In this document: in pieces, positions 1-8,652 of the stretch
Numbering within the stretch: position 1 is the stretch's first letter
Layout: every line of letters starts with the position of its first letter
NCBI GenBank assembly: GCA_022450045.1
Contig: JAKURD010000002.1
Location: forward strand, 62,001 to 126,000
DNA from: Gracilimonas sp.
GTDB lineage: Bacteria; Bacteroidota; Rhodothermia; Balneolales; Balneolaceae
Direction: 5' to 3'
Length of the DNA stretch: 64,000 nucleotides
The notes under the pieces: generated by a model
Told to the model about the DNA's origin: nothing
What the model saw: only the letters and a program-made list of their open reading frames with translations
The model's database searches: none
Program-made: the position numbers and the translations under genes

Positions 1-1115
1 GCAGAAGCCGCGCCGCCAACATTGGCCTGACTCCCAACCGCTACAAAGAAGAACGGAGCTTTAATGAATTTCCCAACCAGCAGCAGAATGGTTACGTGGA
101 TCAGGATCCATACGGCACCGATCACAAAATATCCAGGAGCATCGAGCATCGAGGCAATGTTCATTTTCATCCCGATGGTCATTACCAAAATATAGAGAAA
201 CAAGCTGCCGATCTTGGAAGCCCCGGCTCCCTCTAAATCACGGACTTTGGTAAAAGACAGGACAAGGCCACCGGTAGTGGCTACCACAATGATCCAAAAG
301 AAACTGGAATTCAAGCTGAGGTCAGCTAAAGCTGGAGCATTGGCATTAATCCAGGGAGCGATAGAATCGCCGGCAAGGTGGCCTAACGCTGTAAGTACGA
401 AAGCAACGGCCGCGATCTTGGTAAAATCAACAAGAGTAGGAACACGGGCTATATTAGACTGATAATCGGCGATTTTATTCTTTAATTCGGTAATAGCGGA
501 AGCATCGGCCTTGAACCAGGTATCTACTTTCTCAGAGATCCCCGCTCCATAAAGGAGAAAGGCCATCCAGATGTTGGCGACAATAATATCTACTGTGACC
601 ATCGCTCCAAACAGGTCAGTACTCGGTTCATAGATCTCAAGCATAGCAGTTTGATTCGCTCCTCCACCGATCCAGCTACCGGCAACCGTTGCGAGCCCGC
701 GCCAAACTTCATCTGGTCCGGTTCCACCAATGATCTCAGGATTTATGGTACCCACGATTAAAATGGCAATAGGGCCTCCCAACATAATGCTGAACGTTCC
801 AGCTAGGAACATAATGACGGCTTTTGGCCCAAGATTTAAAATTCCTTTCAGATCAATACTTAAGGTTAGCAATACCAAACTTGCAGGGAGTAAATATCGG
901 GAAGCGATGTAATACAAATTTGAATCCGCCTCCGACACAACTCCAAAAGTGGTCAATAAAGAAGGGAGGAAGTAGCACAATAGCAGTGAGGGTACAAATT
1001 TATAGAACTTTTGCCATTTAGGATTATCACTGTGTGAGGTAATAAAGATGCCCGCCAAAATAGCCATCAAAAGTCCAAAAGTAACCGCATCGCTTGTAAT
1101 CAGTGCTGAGTCCAT
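1..1115 (-). CDS. DUF819-type integral membrane protein (C-terminus cut by window edge)
   Basis: An open frame runs on the minus strand from an ATG at 1115 to the window edge without a stop, so the C-terminus is missing. The translation starts MDSALITSDAVTFGLLMAIL and is strongly hydrophobic, with repeated membrane segments and glycine-rich patches such as VAGSWIGGGANQTAM and, at the cut end, FFVAVGSQANVGGAASA. This pattern matches the DUF819 family of membrane proteins as I remember it. Members have no established substrate, though they are transporter-like. It is divergent from lysC, with about 230 bp between the two starts. The family call is from recognition of motifs, and no function is claimed. 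Confidence 0.75.
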   Translation of the reverse strand, partial: MDSALITSDAVTFGLLMAILAGIFITSHSDNPKWQKFYKFVPSLLLCYFLPSLLTTFGVVSEADSNLYYIASRYLLPASLVLLTLSIDLKGILNLGPKAVIMFLAGTFSIMLGGPIAILIVGTINPEIIGGTGPDEVWRGLATVAGSWIGGGANQTAMLEIYEPSTDLFGAMVTVDIIVANIWMAFLLYGAGISEKVDTWFKADASAITELKNKIADYQSNIARVPTLVDFTKIAAVAFVLTALGHLAGDSIAPWINANAPALADLSLNSSFFWIIVVATTGGLVLSFTKVRDLEGAGASKIGSLFLYILVMTIGMKMNIASMLDAPGYFVIGAVWILIHVTILLLVGKFIKAPFFFVAVGSQANVGGAAS

Positions 1116-1298
1116 GAAGTAGATTGAGTTCAATTTTCAAGTTCGAGTGAGAATACAAAATTCTGGGGAATGGGACAGTGTTGATTTTTTTGATTAGAAG
1201 ACTGATTCAGGTTTAAAGGCTCAAAACCGTAAATCATAAAAGATGTGAAAAATCATCTTGATAAAGTATTTAAATAAGGTATTGGGTGGATTAGTCTT

Positions 1299-1306
1299 TA
1301 TTTTTG
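1299..1306 (+). promoter_or_regulatory. possible -7 box of the lysC promoter
   Basis: TATTTTTG matches the TAnnTTTG -7 consensus known from Bacteroidota sigma factors and lies about 40 bp before the lysC ATG. No convincing -33 TTTG is seen at the expected 19-21 bp spacing. In AT-rich intergenic DNA this octamer can occur by chance. Confidence 0.22.
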
Positions 1307-1347
1307 GACTCGCTCATTTGATTTAACATTTAATCAGTTAGCAGTAC

Positions 1348-2676
1348 ATGATCGTATCAAAATTCGGAGGTACCAGTGTTGGAACATTGGAAGCCATGAA
1401 GCGCAGTGCCGACATCGTAGCGGCCGATGAAAACCGCAGGCTTATCGTAATAAGCGCAACGTCGGGAACCACAAATGATCTCGTGGCTCTTTCTGCGGCA
1501 ACTCTGGACTCTACCATGCGGGAAGAATTACTTGGGAATATCGAGAAAAGGCACCTTGAGATCATCGAACAATGTGTAAACAAGGAAAAACTCAGAGACG
1601 ATTTTTATACCCAGTTTTCAGCATTACGTGAGCACCTGGATTTTGTTGGACGTGATAAACGCTGGAAAGATCGGCTCTATTCGTTTGGGGAATTGATGTC
1701 CACCAAGATATTTGTGGAAGTCTTGAAAGAAAACGGTATAGATACCGAATGGCTGGATGCCCGTGAGGTTATGAAAACCGATTCTACTTTTGGGAACGCC
1801 GAGCCGATTTGGGAATCCATACAGAAGAAGGCCAAAAAGCATATTCAGCCCGGAAAGACATACCTGACCCAGGGATTTATCGGTTCGGATATCTTTGGAA
1901 ACACGACCACATTTGGACGTGGAGGAAGTGATTTTTCAGCCTCCCTATTTGCTGAAGCCGTTGGTGCCGATACCCTTGAGATCTGGACGGATGTTGCGGG
2001 TGTCTATACCACCGACCCAAGAATTGTACCGGATGCATTTCCGATCCACGAGATCTCTTTTGATGAAGCTGCCGAGCTTTCTGTTTTTGGGGGAAAGGTT
2101 CTGCATCCGGCAACGTTAAAACCTGCGATCCGAGGCGGAGTGAATGTTCGGGTGGCATCAAGCAGTGATCCTGAAAAGCCGGGTACGTTCATCGTAAAAG
2201 AAGCTGAGAAAAAGCCAGCGATCAGAGCTATTTCACTTCGCAAAGATCAAACGCTTCTTACTGTAAATAGCCTTGAGATGCTTCATCAGCATGGTTTTCT
2301 GGCTCATTTATTTAAGGTACTGGCAGAAAACAAGATCTCGGTTGACCTGGTAAGTACCAGTGAAGTAAGTGTAGCCCTTACTTTGGATACCGCTGTAAAT
2401 GCTGCCAATAAAGTAGAACTAACTGATAAAGTTCTCAAGGAATTAAGGCGATTTTCGGAAGTGGTGGTGGAAGAAGAACTTGCTTTGGTTGCACTGATCG
2501 GTAATAATATGCAGAAAACATCCGGGTTGGGTGGCCCGCTTTTTACTGCACTCGAGAAATATAATGTACGTTTAATCTGTCATGGAGCAAGCCCGAATAA
2601 CCTGTGTTTTCTGATAGATCATGAACAGGCTGAAGAAGTAGTTCGGATGTTACACAAGAAATTTATTACAGAATAG
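1348..2676 (+). CDS. lysC: aspartate kinase (monofunctional, LysC type)
   Basis: Phosphorylates L-aspartate, the first step to lysine, threonine and methionine. The 442-residue protein begins MIVSKFGGTSVG, the signature of the amino-acid kinase fold. It continues with the FGRGGSDFSASLFAEAVGAD and EIWTDVAGVYTTDPR blocks typical of aspartokinases. The region from about residue 300 to the end has the size and pattern of two ACT domains, the usual feedback site for lysine or threonine. It is monofunctional, with no homoserine dehydrogenase or DapG-like extension. It is followed after 12 bp by dapB and then dapA, so the three are likely one operon. The inhibitor cannot be told from sequence alone. 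Confidence 0.95.
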   Translation: MIVSKFGGTSVGTLEAMKRSADIVAADENRRLIVISATSGTTNDLVALSAATLDSTMREELLGNIEKRHLEIIEQCVNKEKLRDDFYTQFSALREHLDFVGRDKRWKDRLYSFGELMSTKIFVEVLKENGIDTEWLDAREVMKTDSTFGNAEPIWESIQKKAKKHIQPGKTYLTQGFIGSDIFGNTTTFGRGGSDFSASLFAEAVGADTLEIWTDVAGVYTTDPRIVPDAFPIHEISFDEAAELSVFGGKVLHPATLKPAIRGGVNVRVASSSDPEKPGTFIVKEAEKKPAIRAISLRKDQTLLTVNSLEMLHQHGFLAHLFKVLAENKISVDLVSTSEVSVALTLDTAVNAANKVELTDKVLKELRRFSEVVVEEELALVALIGNNMQKTSGLGGPLFTALEKYNVRLICHGASPNNLCFLIDHEQAEEVVRMLHKKFITE

Positions 2677-2688
2677 AAGAAGGAGACA

Positions 2689-3366
2689 ATGAAAATTTCA
2701 GTAATAGGAACGGGAAAAACAGGCGGAAAGGTTGTGGAGCTTTTAGGCGATGATCTTTTTGAAGCATTTGACAGAAGCAATCCTCCAACTGTGGAAAAAT
2801 TAAAAGAATCAGATGCTGTTATCATTTTTGTACCGGGTGATGCCGTTCCGGATATTCTTGATGAGGTTATTGAATCGGGAGTACCGGCAGCATGGGGTAC
2901 CACCGGATATAACTGGCCGGGAGAGCTTGAAAAACGGGTCAAAGCTAAAAATGCTAAATGGGTGTTAGCCTCTAACTTCAGTTTGGGAATGAACATCATC
3001 CGCAAGAGCATCGAAGCTATTTCAGCCGGATCATCTATTTTGGAAGACCCCAAGTTCCATATTCACGAAGTGCATCATGTCCATAAGAAAGATGCTCCAA
3101 GCGGTACGGCACTTTCATGGAAAGAGTGGCTGGATAAAAAAGCCGAAGTCACCTCAGCCCGCGAGGGGGATGTAAAAGGAATCCATGAATTGACCATGAA
3201 AACGGGCACAGAAGAGATCACCTTGAAGCACAAAGCCTTAGACCGGGCGCTGTTTGCTGAAGGAGCGATCTGGGCAGCGGAACAACTCATCAATAATTCG
3301 AAGATAGAAGCAGGAATTTGTACCTTTGGTCAGTTATTTGATCAAGTAATGGAGGAACAAGAGTAA
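2689..3366 (+). CDS. dapB: 4-hydroxy-tetrahydrodipicolinate reductase
   Basis: Second committed step to diaminopimelate: NAD(P)H-dependent reduction of the DapA product. A Rossmann nucleotide-binding motif GTGKTGGKV sits at residues 7-15. The DapB signature EVHHVHKKDAPSGT is at residues 127-140 and contains the catalytic His pair and Lys. At 225 residues it is shorter than the roughly 270 of Escherichia coli DapB; the N-terminal domain looks trimmed. It lies 12 bp after lysC, and its TAA stop overlaps the dapA ATG by one base (TAATG), which suggests translational coupling. Confidence 0.93.
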   Translation: MKISVIGTGKTGGKVVELLGDDLFEAFDRSNPPTVEKLKESDAVIIFVPGDAVPDILDEVIESGVPAAWGTTGYNWPGELEKRVKAKNAKWVLASNFSLGMNIIRKSIEAISAGSSILEDPKFHIHEVHHVHKKDAPSGTALSWKEWLDKKAEVTSAREGDVKGIHELTMKTGTEEITLKHKALDRALFAEGAIWAAEQLINNSKIEAGICTFGQLFDQVMEEQE

Positions 3367-4253
3367 TGGAAAAATTTCCACTTTGGACAGCAATGGTAAC
3401 CCCAATGAATACAGATGGGAGCGTTGATTACGAGAGCTTTGAAATGCTGCTCAGAAAACAGGAAGAAGCCGGAAACGGCGTGTTAGTATTGGGAAGTACC
3501 GGTGAGGGACTAAATTTAAATGAAGAAGAAAAACGAGAAGTAGTTGAGTTCTTCAATAGCTTGGATTTGGTCGTGCCTATGATGGTGGGTATCGGAGGAT
3601 TTAATCTCCCGGCCCAGGCCGATTTCATCCATTTTTGTAACGATATCAAACCTGATGCTTTATTATTGGTAACTCCTTTGTACGCCAAGCCTGGCGCTGA
3701 AGGTCAGTTCGAATGGTTTAGTGAATTGATGGGAGAGACAGAACTTCCCTGTATGCTATACAATGTACCATCCAGAACGGGGGTTAAAATGCATCCTTCT
3801 GTTCCTGCCCGATTAAGCAAGGAATTCGATCACCTGATGGGAGTGAAGGAAGCCAGCGGTAGTGTGGAGGAGTTCAAAGCTTTCAGAAGAGAAGCTCCGG
3901 ATGTAAAATTCTACAGCGGTGATGATGGATTAACTCCGGCTTTTGCCAAAGAGGGCGCGGTCGGGTTAGTTTCCGTAGCCTCAAATGTATGGCCTAACGC
4001 AACTCATAGATACACTGAAATGTGTATACAAGGGAATACAGATAACCTGTTTCCGCTTTGGAAAAATGCAACGGACGCTTTGTTTAAGGCTCCGAATCCG
4101 GTTCCTGCGAAAGTGTTGTTGAACCAAAAGGGATGGATTACAAATGATACGGTTCGGTTGCCGCTATCATTGGGAGATATTTCCGAAGAAGTAGAACAGG
4201 AACTCCTCAAAGCGGATAAAGAGATCAGCCGTTGGCTGGGAGATCAGCAATGA
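3366..4253 (+). CDS. dapA: 4-hydroxy-tetrahydrodipicolinate synthase
   Basis: Condenses pyruvate with aspartate semialdehyde. The 295-residue TIM-barrel protein has the GSTGE pyruvate-binding loop at residues 43-47, the catalytic Tyr132 in LYNVPSRTG, and the Schiff-base Lys161 in GVKEASG, at or within one residue of the E. coli numbering. It starts on the ATG that overlaps the dapB stop. The three-gene order lysC-dapB-dapA puts flux control and the first two lysine-branch steps in one transcript. Confidence 0.95.
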   Translation: MEKFPLWTAMVTPMNTDGSVDYESFEMLLRKQEEAGNGVLVLGSTGEGLNLNEEEKREVVEFFNSLDLVVPMMVGIGGFNLPAQADFIHFCNDIKPDALLLVTPLYAKPGAEGQFEWFSELMGETELPCMLYNVPSRTGVKMHPSVPARLSKEFDHLMGVKEASGSVEEFKAFRREAPDVKFYSGDDGLTPAFAKEGAVGLVSVASNVWPNATHRYTEMCIQGNTDNLFPLWKNATDALFKAPNPVPAKVLLNQKGWITNDTVRLPLSLGDISEEVEQELLKADKEISRWLGDQQ

Positions 4254-4261
4254 TTACCAGA

Positions 4262-4347
4262 AAGTCATCCTGATTGCGATCTATCGGAACGAAGGGTCTT
4301 TACATGTCTAAATTGTGTAGGTTCTTCGCTTTCGCTCGGAATGACTT
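4262..4347. repeat. small inverted-repeat element between dapA and dapD
   Basis: The gap between dapA and dapD holds an element bounded by AAGTCATCC (4262-4270) and its near-complement GGAATGACTT (4338-4347). Its interior includes TTCTTCGCTTTCGCTCGGAA. This layout resembles short intergenic repeats scattered through Bacteroidota-type genomes, but no second copy is present in the window. It could also form a hairpin in the dap transcript. Confidence 0.4.
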
Positions 4348-4390
4348 ATGAAGTGAGAACAAAAAGAAATTCAATAATTAAAAACTTAAA

Positions 4391-5137
4391 ATGAATTACG
4401 AAGAAGTTTTAGACCAATTAGAAGAAGGAACCCTGCGTGCCGCGAATAAGACAGAAAACGGCTGGGAAGCTAATATAGAAGTGAAGGAAGCGATCCTTTC
4501 TTCCTTTAAAGATGGCGAGAATACATCTTATGAAGGTATTTACAAGGGTTTTGTTGATAAGCACAATCTTCCACCCCGATTTTTTGCCCCTGAAGATGGT
4601 GTTAGATTGGTGCCCGGCGGTTCTTCCGTTCGAAGAGGAGCCTATGTTTCAGAAGGCGTGATCATCATGCCTCCGGCTTACATCAATGTCGGAGCTTATG
4701 TGGACGAAGGTTCTATGGTTGATAGTCACGCATTAGTTGGGTCCTGTGCTCAGATCGGGAAAAATGTGCATTTATCCGCAGGCGTTCAGATCGGTGGGGT
4801 ATTGGAGCCTGTTGGAATGAATCCGGTGATCATCGAAGATGATTGCTTTATCGGTGCCGGGGCGGTGATCGTAGAGGGAATTTTGGTGAAGAAGGGAGCG
4901 GTTATTGCTCCCGGTGTTACGCTTTCCAAAGCCGTGCCAGTTTATGATATAGTAAATGAGAAAATGCTGGATCGCGGTGCCGATATCCCTGAAAATGCAG
5001 TGGTAATCCCCGGAACCCGTCGTGTAAACAACGATTGGGCTAAAGAAAAAGGCTTAAGCATGGCGTGCCCTATTATAGTGAAGTACAGAGACGAAGGGAG
5101 TAATGCTTCTTTAGAATTAGAAAATGCACTTCGGTAG
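4391..5137 (+). CDS. dapD: 2,3,4,5-tetrahydropyridine-2,6-dicarboxylate N-succinyltransferase
   Basis: Transfers succinyl from succinyl-CoA to tetrahydrodipicolinate, which commits this organism to the succinylase route to diaminopimelate. The 248-residue protein has the Dap[17 protein letters not shown] block and a left-handed beta-helix hexapeptide run ([20 protein letters not shown], then [19 protein letters not shown]). It is somewhat shorter than E. coli DapD. It lies 137 bp downstream of dapA, with a repeat element in the gap, and probably shares its transcript. DapC and DapE are not in the window unless the ArgD-like aminotransferase at 8653-9831 serves as DapC. Confidence 0.93.
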   Translation: MNYEEVLDQLEEGTLRAANKTENGWEANIEVKEAILSSFKDGENTSYEGIYKGFVDKHNLPPRFFAPEDGVRLVPGGSSVRRGAYVSEGVIIMPPAYINVGAYVDEGSMVDSHALVGSCAQIGKNVHLSAGVQIGGVLEPVGMNPVIIEDDCFIGAGAVIVEGILVKKGAVIAPGVTLSKAVPVYDIVNEKMLDRGADIPENAVVIPGTRRVNNDWAKEKGLSMACPIIVKYRDEGSNASLELENALR

Positions 5138-5208
5138 ATAGTGTTTCGGCGTTTAAGTGTTAAGGTGCCTCCCGTTAATACGGTAACACCTTAACACGGT
5201 AACACTAT
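5138..5208. terminator. nested inverted repeats between convergent dapD and thrC
   Basis: Two nested inverted repeats fill the gap between the dapD and thrC stops. An 11-bp inner pair GTGTTAAGGTG (5157-5167) and CACCTTAACAC (5187-5197) lies inside an outer pair ATAGTGTT (5138-5145) and AACACTAT (5201-5208). The position between convergent genes suggests a bidirectional terminator. There is no strong T-run, so the mode is uncertain. Confidence 0.5.
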
Positions 5209-6914
5209 TATACCGCCAACGCCTTATTAGCTACGGCAAGTCCCTTCACAAAAGCTTGAATAACGGCTTCCAGCGTATCAGGGGAGGCTCCTTTGGATGT
5301 AAACTTATGTCCTTCTTTTTCCATGGTAAGTGTGACAACGACTAAAGAATCGGTATCCGGACTAAGAATTTCTACTTCGTGATTTGTTACTTCAAGGGGC
5401 AGGAATGAATCGGTCTCGGCTTTTATAGCTGTAAGTATAGCGTCAATAGGGCCAACGCCTTGGTCAAGTGAGATCACTTCATCACCACCATTTATCCGTA
5501 GTTTTACTGCGGCACTTACAAGGCCATGTTTACGCATGGTTAATTTATAATCAACTACTTCCACAGGATACTCAAGGTCAGCGTCTTCGTTATAAACGAG
5601 CGACCGAAGGACCTTTATCTCTTCTTCTTTTAAGGTTTTTCCTTTTCGGTTGATATTGTGAACATATTCATCATAAAGCTTGGTATGACCCTCATCCATA
5701 TTCACATTTTCAAATCCATTATTTCGGGATTGTCCCCAGCTGTTTTTCTGCATCTCTATGAAACCGGACTCGATGAATTGTTGAATGCGTTCCAGATTTG
5801 CTGGCAATACCGGAGAAGAAAGTGAATATTTTGCTACAATATGGGAACTTTTAAGTCCGGTTCCGGTAAGTACAAACAGGCATTTTTTGCCTTTGAAGGT
5901 ATCCAGGTTATTCTTGAATGTAGCTAAGGGAATGGCACAAGCCGGTTCCGTAAAATATCCTTCTTCCACCGTCATTTCCTTCATAGAATCAAGGAGTTCA
6001 TTTTCGGTAGCAGTGAAAGCAAGTCCATCCGTTTCTTCGATACCACGCAAAACTTTATAGAAATCCAAAGGGTCTCCAACGGCCACTGCATCAGCCATCG
6101 TGTTCACCTGATCCTTTACGATCTTATCTTTCTTAAAAATACCTTCTACAACCGGCGAACTTTGTTCGGGTTGAACGGCCACGAATTTAGGAATCTTATC
6201 TATCTGTCCGGCTGCTTTGAGTTCTTTATAGCCTTTATATATCGCAGCAAAATTAGTTCCTGCACCAATGGGTACGAAGATGTAGTCAAAGTCTGTCATT
6301 CCCTGATCATGCAGTTCGTAGGAGAATGATTTTTGCCCTTCTTGACGGAATACATAATCTCCGGCCAGGTAGTAATTCCCTGACTTGGCAAAATCCCTAC
6401 AAAGCTTTTCACAGATCATGAAATCCCCCTTGATCTTGATGATATTGGCATCATAGATGGTAGCCTGGGCAAGCTTCACTTCCGGAGTTTTCTCAGGCAC
6501 AAATACAAAACACGGGATCTTGAAATAGCAGGCATAAGCAGCCACAGATGCAGCCATATTTCCTGTTGAAGCCAGGCAAATGGCATCGGCTCCCAACTCC
6601 ATTGCTTTTTGCACCTCTATATAACTCCCACGATCCTTGAAGCAGCCGGTAGGGTGTTCAAACTCAAGCTTTCCATATAATTCAGCTTCATATTTTTCTG
6701 AAAGCCGGTTTAATCGCTTTAGCGGAGTGTAATTATTTTTAAGGGGATCTGGCAGAATTTCCTTAAGTGGGTACTGTATATTCTTTGCAGATTCGTTGTA
6801 CTCAATTTCCAGTACTCCCCCGCAGTTGGTACAGTACGTGCTGGTCTCTCTTTCGTCATTCTCCCGGCCGCACATGATGCAGCTCATTGTATATCCGGAA
6901 TTTGTTGCTTTCAT
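5208..6914 (-). CDS. thrC: threonine synthase fused to a LeuA-type allosteric domain
   Basis: Converts O-phosphohomoserine to threonine with PLP. The N-terminus has a zinc-ribbon pattern (Cys12, Cys15, Cys28, Cys31). The PLP lysine is Lys93 in HPTGCFKDRGS. The glycine loop (STGNMAAS) and the C-terminal LTGTGLK block close a normal catalytic domain at about residue 363. The remaining 200 residues are extra. After a helical linker, residues about 448-565 match the regulatory domain of 2-isopropylmalate/citramalate synthases, with GVGPIDAILTAI (486-497) and GASPDTLEAVIQAFVKGLAV (542-561). LeuA domains bind Leu or Ile. Because threonine is the precursor of isoleucine, the fusion suggests branched-chain feedback on this step, which is an inference. 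The gene is convergent with dapD. Confidence 0.9.
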   Translation of the reverse strand: MKATNSGYTMSCIMCGRENDERETSTYCTNCGGVLEIEYNESAKNIQYPLKEILPDPLKNNYTPLKRLNRLSEKYEAELYGKLEFEHPTGCFKDRGSYIEVQKAMELGADAICLASTGNMAASVAAYACYFKIPCFVFVPEKTPEVKLAQATIYDANIIKIKGDFMICEKLCRDFAKSGNYYLAGDYVFRQEGQKSFSYELHDQGMTDFDYIFVPIGAGTNFAAIYKGYKELKAAGQIDKIPKFVAVQPEQSSPVVEGIFKKDKIVKDQVNTMADAVAVGDPLDFYKVLRGIEETDGLAFTATENELLDSMKEMTVEEGYFTEPACAIPLATFKNNLDTFKGKKCLFVLTGTGLKSSHIVAKYSLSSPVLPANLERIQQFIESGFIEMQKNSWGQSRNNGFENVNMDEGHTKLYDEYVHNINRKGKTLKEEEIKVLRSLVYNEDADLEYPVEVVDYKLTMRKHGLVSAAVKLRINGGDEVISLDQGVGPIDAILTAIKAETDSFLPLEVTNHEVEILSPDTDSLVVVTLTMEKEGHKFTSKGASPDTLEAVIQAFVKGLAVANKALAV

Positions 6915-6973
6915 TAGAAAATAGGGTTGGTATTCACTCAGATTGTATAAACTGAAGGTATCAAAAAATTAAG

Positions 6974-6989
6974 AAAAAAGCGCTTTTTT
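6974..6989. repeat. perfect 16-bp palindrome AAAAAAGCGCTTTTTT
   Basis: A perfect loopless palindrome sits in the 86-bp gap between the hypothetical gene at 7001-7246 and thrC. A hairpin with no loop is poor, so it is more likely a protein-binding site or a chance A/T-tract structure than a Rho-independent terminator. Confidence 0.35.
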
Positions 6990-7000
6990 AGCTCATCTGA

Positions 7001-7246
7001 TTACAATGGAAGAATAACGATCTCTTCAAAATCGAGATCTAATTCTGATAATATGGGAGCCGCAATTTCTTCGATCTCCTCTTCGCTGTAGTCGTTTAGA
7101 CCTTCCAGTTTTACATACAGGATCTCATTTTGCTCATCTATGAAAAACCGGGCTTCATCTGATTCAAAAGATTCTTTCAATGTGTTAACCAAAAATTCCA
7201 CATCTTCGATAAACGCCTTAATTTCGTCTTCGGTAGGTTCGCTCAT
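7001..7246 (-). CDS. small acidic hypothetical protein
   Basis: This 81-residue, very acidic protein begins MSEPTEDEIKAFIEDVEFLV. It has no signal peptide, Cys pair or membrane segment. The middle (FFIDEQNEILYVKLEGLNDY) looks like two beta strands followed by an acidic helix, so a small alpha/beta fold is plausible. I do not recognise the family. It lies upstream of thrC on the same strand (86 bp gap) and is divergent from anmK with only 38 bp between the starts, so the two promoters must overlap. Codon use and position support a real gene. Confidence 0.65.
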   Translation of the reverse strand: MSEPTEDEIKAFIEDVEFLVNTLKESFESDEARFFIDEQNEILYVKLEGLNDYSEEEIEEIAAPILSELDLDFEEIVILPL

Positions 7247-7284
7247 TTTGTGTAGGTTCTTACTTAAATGTTAAGCTTGAAACT

Positions 7285-8463
7285 ATGAATAAATACATAG
7301 CAAAACTGAGTGAAATTTCTGAGAAACCGGAACGAATTATTTTAGGGCTGATGTCAGGAACGTCGCTTGATGGACTTGATATAGCATTATGTAAAGTATC
7401 GGGTACAGGCCGGGCCACTAATATCGAAGTAATTAGGTTCACGACCGTTGAATATGATTCGGAATTGAGAGGCATGCTCGCATCCATACAATCAAAAGAT
7501 AAGGTTGATACTCGGTTACTTACTTATTTACATTCTGAATTAGGGAATCTGTATGGGGACTGGATATTGGCTGTTTTGGGTGAATGGGGAATCAATAGTG
7601 AAGACATTGATCTGATCGCCAGCCACGGGCAGACTGTTTATCACGCACCGGCTGAAAATGAAGGCAGCCTGAATGCAACTTTTCAAATAGTGGATGGAGA
7701 TCATATTGCCCAAAAAACAGGCTTCATCACTATATCAGATTTTCGACAAAAACATACGGCGATTGGGGGGCAAGGGGCTCCGCTCGCCGGAATATTTGAT
7801 AAAGTCCTGTTTCGATCGGACTCCCAAAACCGGATGCTGTTAAACCTGGGAGGTATTGCAAATTTCACCTGGCTGCCGCCGATTGATAGTGGAGGTCAGG
7901 TTATTACAGCTGATACCGGTCCGGCCAACACACTCATCAACGAAGCCATGCAGAAGTATTTTGAACGGCCTTATGATGAAGGTGGAAATACGGCATCCAG
8001 GGCGGCGGTTCACTCCGAATTGGTTCGATACGTGCTGCTTGAGCCCTACTTCCGCAAACCCTTTCCCAAAACAACAGGGCAGGAAGATTTTCGGCTGGCC
8101 TACATTGAAGAATTAATGCAGGGACATCAAATTGAATTAACCCCGGAAGATCTGGTGGCGTCTCTGACAGCCATCACTTCACAAAGTATTAGAAGAGCGG
8201 TAGATGAAGTTGCCGGAGATCAGGAATTCGAGTGTTATGTAAGCGGCGGCGGAGTCCATAACAAAACCCTGATGGAAGACCTGCGAAAAAGAATACCTCA
8301 GGCTGCGTTCCGAGCCTTTGAAGAATTGGGTATTCCGGCGGATGCCAAAGAAGCAAGCATGATGGCCTTTTTTGCCAACGAATTAATAGCAGGAGAAGGA
8401 TTTCCAATTCCTGCGGTTACGGAAGAGAACGTGCATTTGGGGAAGATCAGTTTACCGGGTTAA
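7285..8463 (+). CDS. anmK: anhydro-N-acetylmuramic acid kinase
   Basis: Phosphorylates and opens 1,6-anhydroMurNAc released by lytic transglycosylases, giving MurNAc-6-phosphate for wall recycling. The 392-residue protein has the ASKHA ATP-binding start GLMSGTSLDGLDIALCKV, then IASHGQTVYHAP, LNLGGIANFTW, TADTGPANTLIN and the C-terminal YVSGGGVHNKTLM. All are typical of AnmK. It starts 38 bp from a divergent small gene. Its recycling role fits MltD (34082) and the amino-sugar genes near 60 kb. Confidence 0.93.
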   Translation: MNKYIAKLSEISEKPERIILGLMSGTSLDGLDIALCKVSGTGRATNIEVIRFTTVEYDSELRGMLASIQSKDKVDTRLLTYLHSELGNLYGDWILAVLGEWGINSEDIDLIASHGQTVYHAPAENEGSLNATFQIVDGDHIAQKTGFITISDFRQKHTAIGGQGAPLAGIFDKVLFRSDSQNRMLLNLGGIANFTWLPPIDSGGQVITADTGPANTLINEAMQKYFERPYDEGGNTASRAAVHSELVRYVLLEPYFRKPFPKTTGQEDFRLAYIEELMQGHQIELTPEDLVASLTAITSQSIRRAVDEVAGDQEFECYVSGGGVHNKTLMEDLRKRIPQAAFRAFEELGIPADAKEASMMAFFANELIAGEGFPIPAVTEENVHLGKISLPG

Positions 8464-8652
8464 GTAATTAAAAATTAAAGATTCAAAATGAAGAATTGGG
8501 ATTTTGGACCTTGAATAGTTTTCTCGGATGAAATCACAGCACATTACACCTATCACAGTTTGAACCACCCCGAGAAATCGGTGCAGGATGGAAGGATTAA
8601 CATGATTATTTGATCAGTGGTCATCTGCAACACCCGTGTCATCCGCGTTCCA

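Noticed and set aside
6974..6989. Palindrome AAAAAAGCGCTTTTTT as an intrinsic terminator
   Set aside because: It has no loop and a short GC core, so a stable hairpin is unlikely.
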